In this document: one piece after another, positions 63,683-64,000 of the stretch | How the letters are laid out: each line of letters begins with the position of its first letter | Numbering within the stretch: position 1 is the first letter of the stretch | Source of the DNA: Sphingobacterium sp. CZ-UAM | Lineage (GTDB): Bacteria > Bacteroidota > Bacteroidia > Sphingobacteriales > Sphingobacteriaceae | Reading direction: 5' to 3' | DNA length: 64,000 nucleotides | NCBI RefSeq assembly: GCF_002000245.1 | Contig: NZ_MTCM01000001.1 | Location: forward strand, 558,001 to 622,000 | Position numbers and translations under genes: made by a program | The notes under the pieces: generated by a model | Told to the model about the DNA's origin: nothing | Database searches by the model: none | The model's input: only the letters and a program-made list of their open reading frames with translations

Positions 63683-64000
63683 ATGAAAAATTTTAATACA
63701 CTATATAGCTTGATAACAGTTGGGGCACTCGCGATGAGTTCGTGCAGCAAGGTGCTGGACAAGAATGACCTATCTGCGATCAGCGAACCTGTGGTATGGT
63801 CGGATCCCAAATTGGCGACTGCCTTTGTCAACAATATATATACGACACTGCCAGGTTGGGATGTCGGTCTGGCAGATGCAACGGATGAAGCATCCAGGAA
63901 AACAAATTGGATTGATGGAACGACAACTATTGATAATGGTGGGCCTGGATACTGGCCCTATAGTGATATCCGAAAAATGAATATTTTCCTAAAGGAAATT
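63683..64000 (+). CDS. SusD/RagB-family lipoprotein, N-terminal part
   Basis: Starts at ATG 63683, 29 bp after the susC stop, and runs off the right window edge after 106 residues. Lipobox AMSSC (Cys21), then SKVLDKNDLSAISEPVVWSD and LATAFVNNIYTTLPGW, the typical SusD N-terminus. Partner of the 60237 SusC. Confidence 0.92.
   Translation, partial: MKNFNTLYSLITVGALAMSSCSKVLDKNDLSAISEPVVWSDPKLATAFVNNIYTTLPGWDVGLADATDEASRKTNWIDGTTTIDNGGPGYWPYSDIRKMNIFLKEI

Overview
The window looks like a chromosome segment from a Bacteroidota bacterium of the Sphingobacterium/Pedobacter kind. Evidence: three SusC/SusD pairs or parts of pairs, two ECF sigma/FecR/TonB-receptor modules, many Cys-lipoproteins, weak Shine-Dalgarno sequences, several -7 boxes of the Bacteroidetes form TANNTTTG, and DUF6266/DUF5675/DUF3472-type proteins. 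Genus is inferred from gene content only.

Layout. 1-4445: the end of a SusD gene, then a periplasmic phosphoesterase, a lipoprotein with a GDPD/sphingomyelinase-D-like domain plus a ricin-type domain, and a DUF5077/DUF3472 lipoprotein; this reads as an uptake locus for a phosphodiester-containing substrate. 4805-10304: a damage-tolerance cassette (dinB, a short dnaE, an uncharacterised gene and an SRAP/YedK gene), with a palindrome at each of its two promoter regions. 10316-15495: small unknown genes, two tandem RlaP-type nucleotidyltransferases, two NUDIX hydrolases, a gene broken by an in-frame stop and the decayed remnant of a local duplication.

15496-26232 is a defence island. A host-like HNH endonuclease with an APHKP motif comes first. 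Then nine genes run on the minus strand, mostly in visibly AT-rich DNA: Vsr, a caspase-like His/Cys peptidase, a receiver protein, a large protein with two GHKL ATPase domains and a candidate phospho-accepting His, a C5-cytosine methyltransferase, a protein with a PD-(D/E)XK-like motif, an HNH endonuclease, a small beta-rich protein and an HTH-like/SnoaL-like protein. The tightly coupled core (methyltransferase, dual-ATPase kinase, receiver, caspase-like protease; 8-bp gap then two 4-bp overlaps) is the best candidate for an undescribed system: a methylation-linked phosphorelay that could switch on a suicide protease.

26233-37606: about 950 bp without a convincing protein gene but with an excellent promoter and small hairpins, then a SusC-SusD-TlpA operon facing a 70-residue two-cysteine peptide gene, an AraC regulator, a membrane protein and a small HTH protein. 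37692-41310: a MocR regulator divergent from cupin, DapA-like, CPVC thioredoxin-like and [2Fe-2S] ferredoxin genes. 41311-43952: a large GC-rich inverted CCGAA/TTCGG region, nested palindromes, and a DUF6266-DUF5675-small membrane protein cassette. 44061-46131: zinc alcohol dehydrogenase with two small genes.

46409-53449 (minus) is a complete ECF sigma/FecR/TonB receptor/two-lipoprotein module. 53708-58341 holds small genes, a probably frameshifted gene, an AraC regulator, an alpha/beta hydrolase and a DUF4287 gene. 58618-64000 is a second sigma/FecR/SusC/SusD module running off the right edge. I saw no tRNA, rRNA, CRISPR array or intact insertion sequence.
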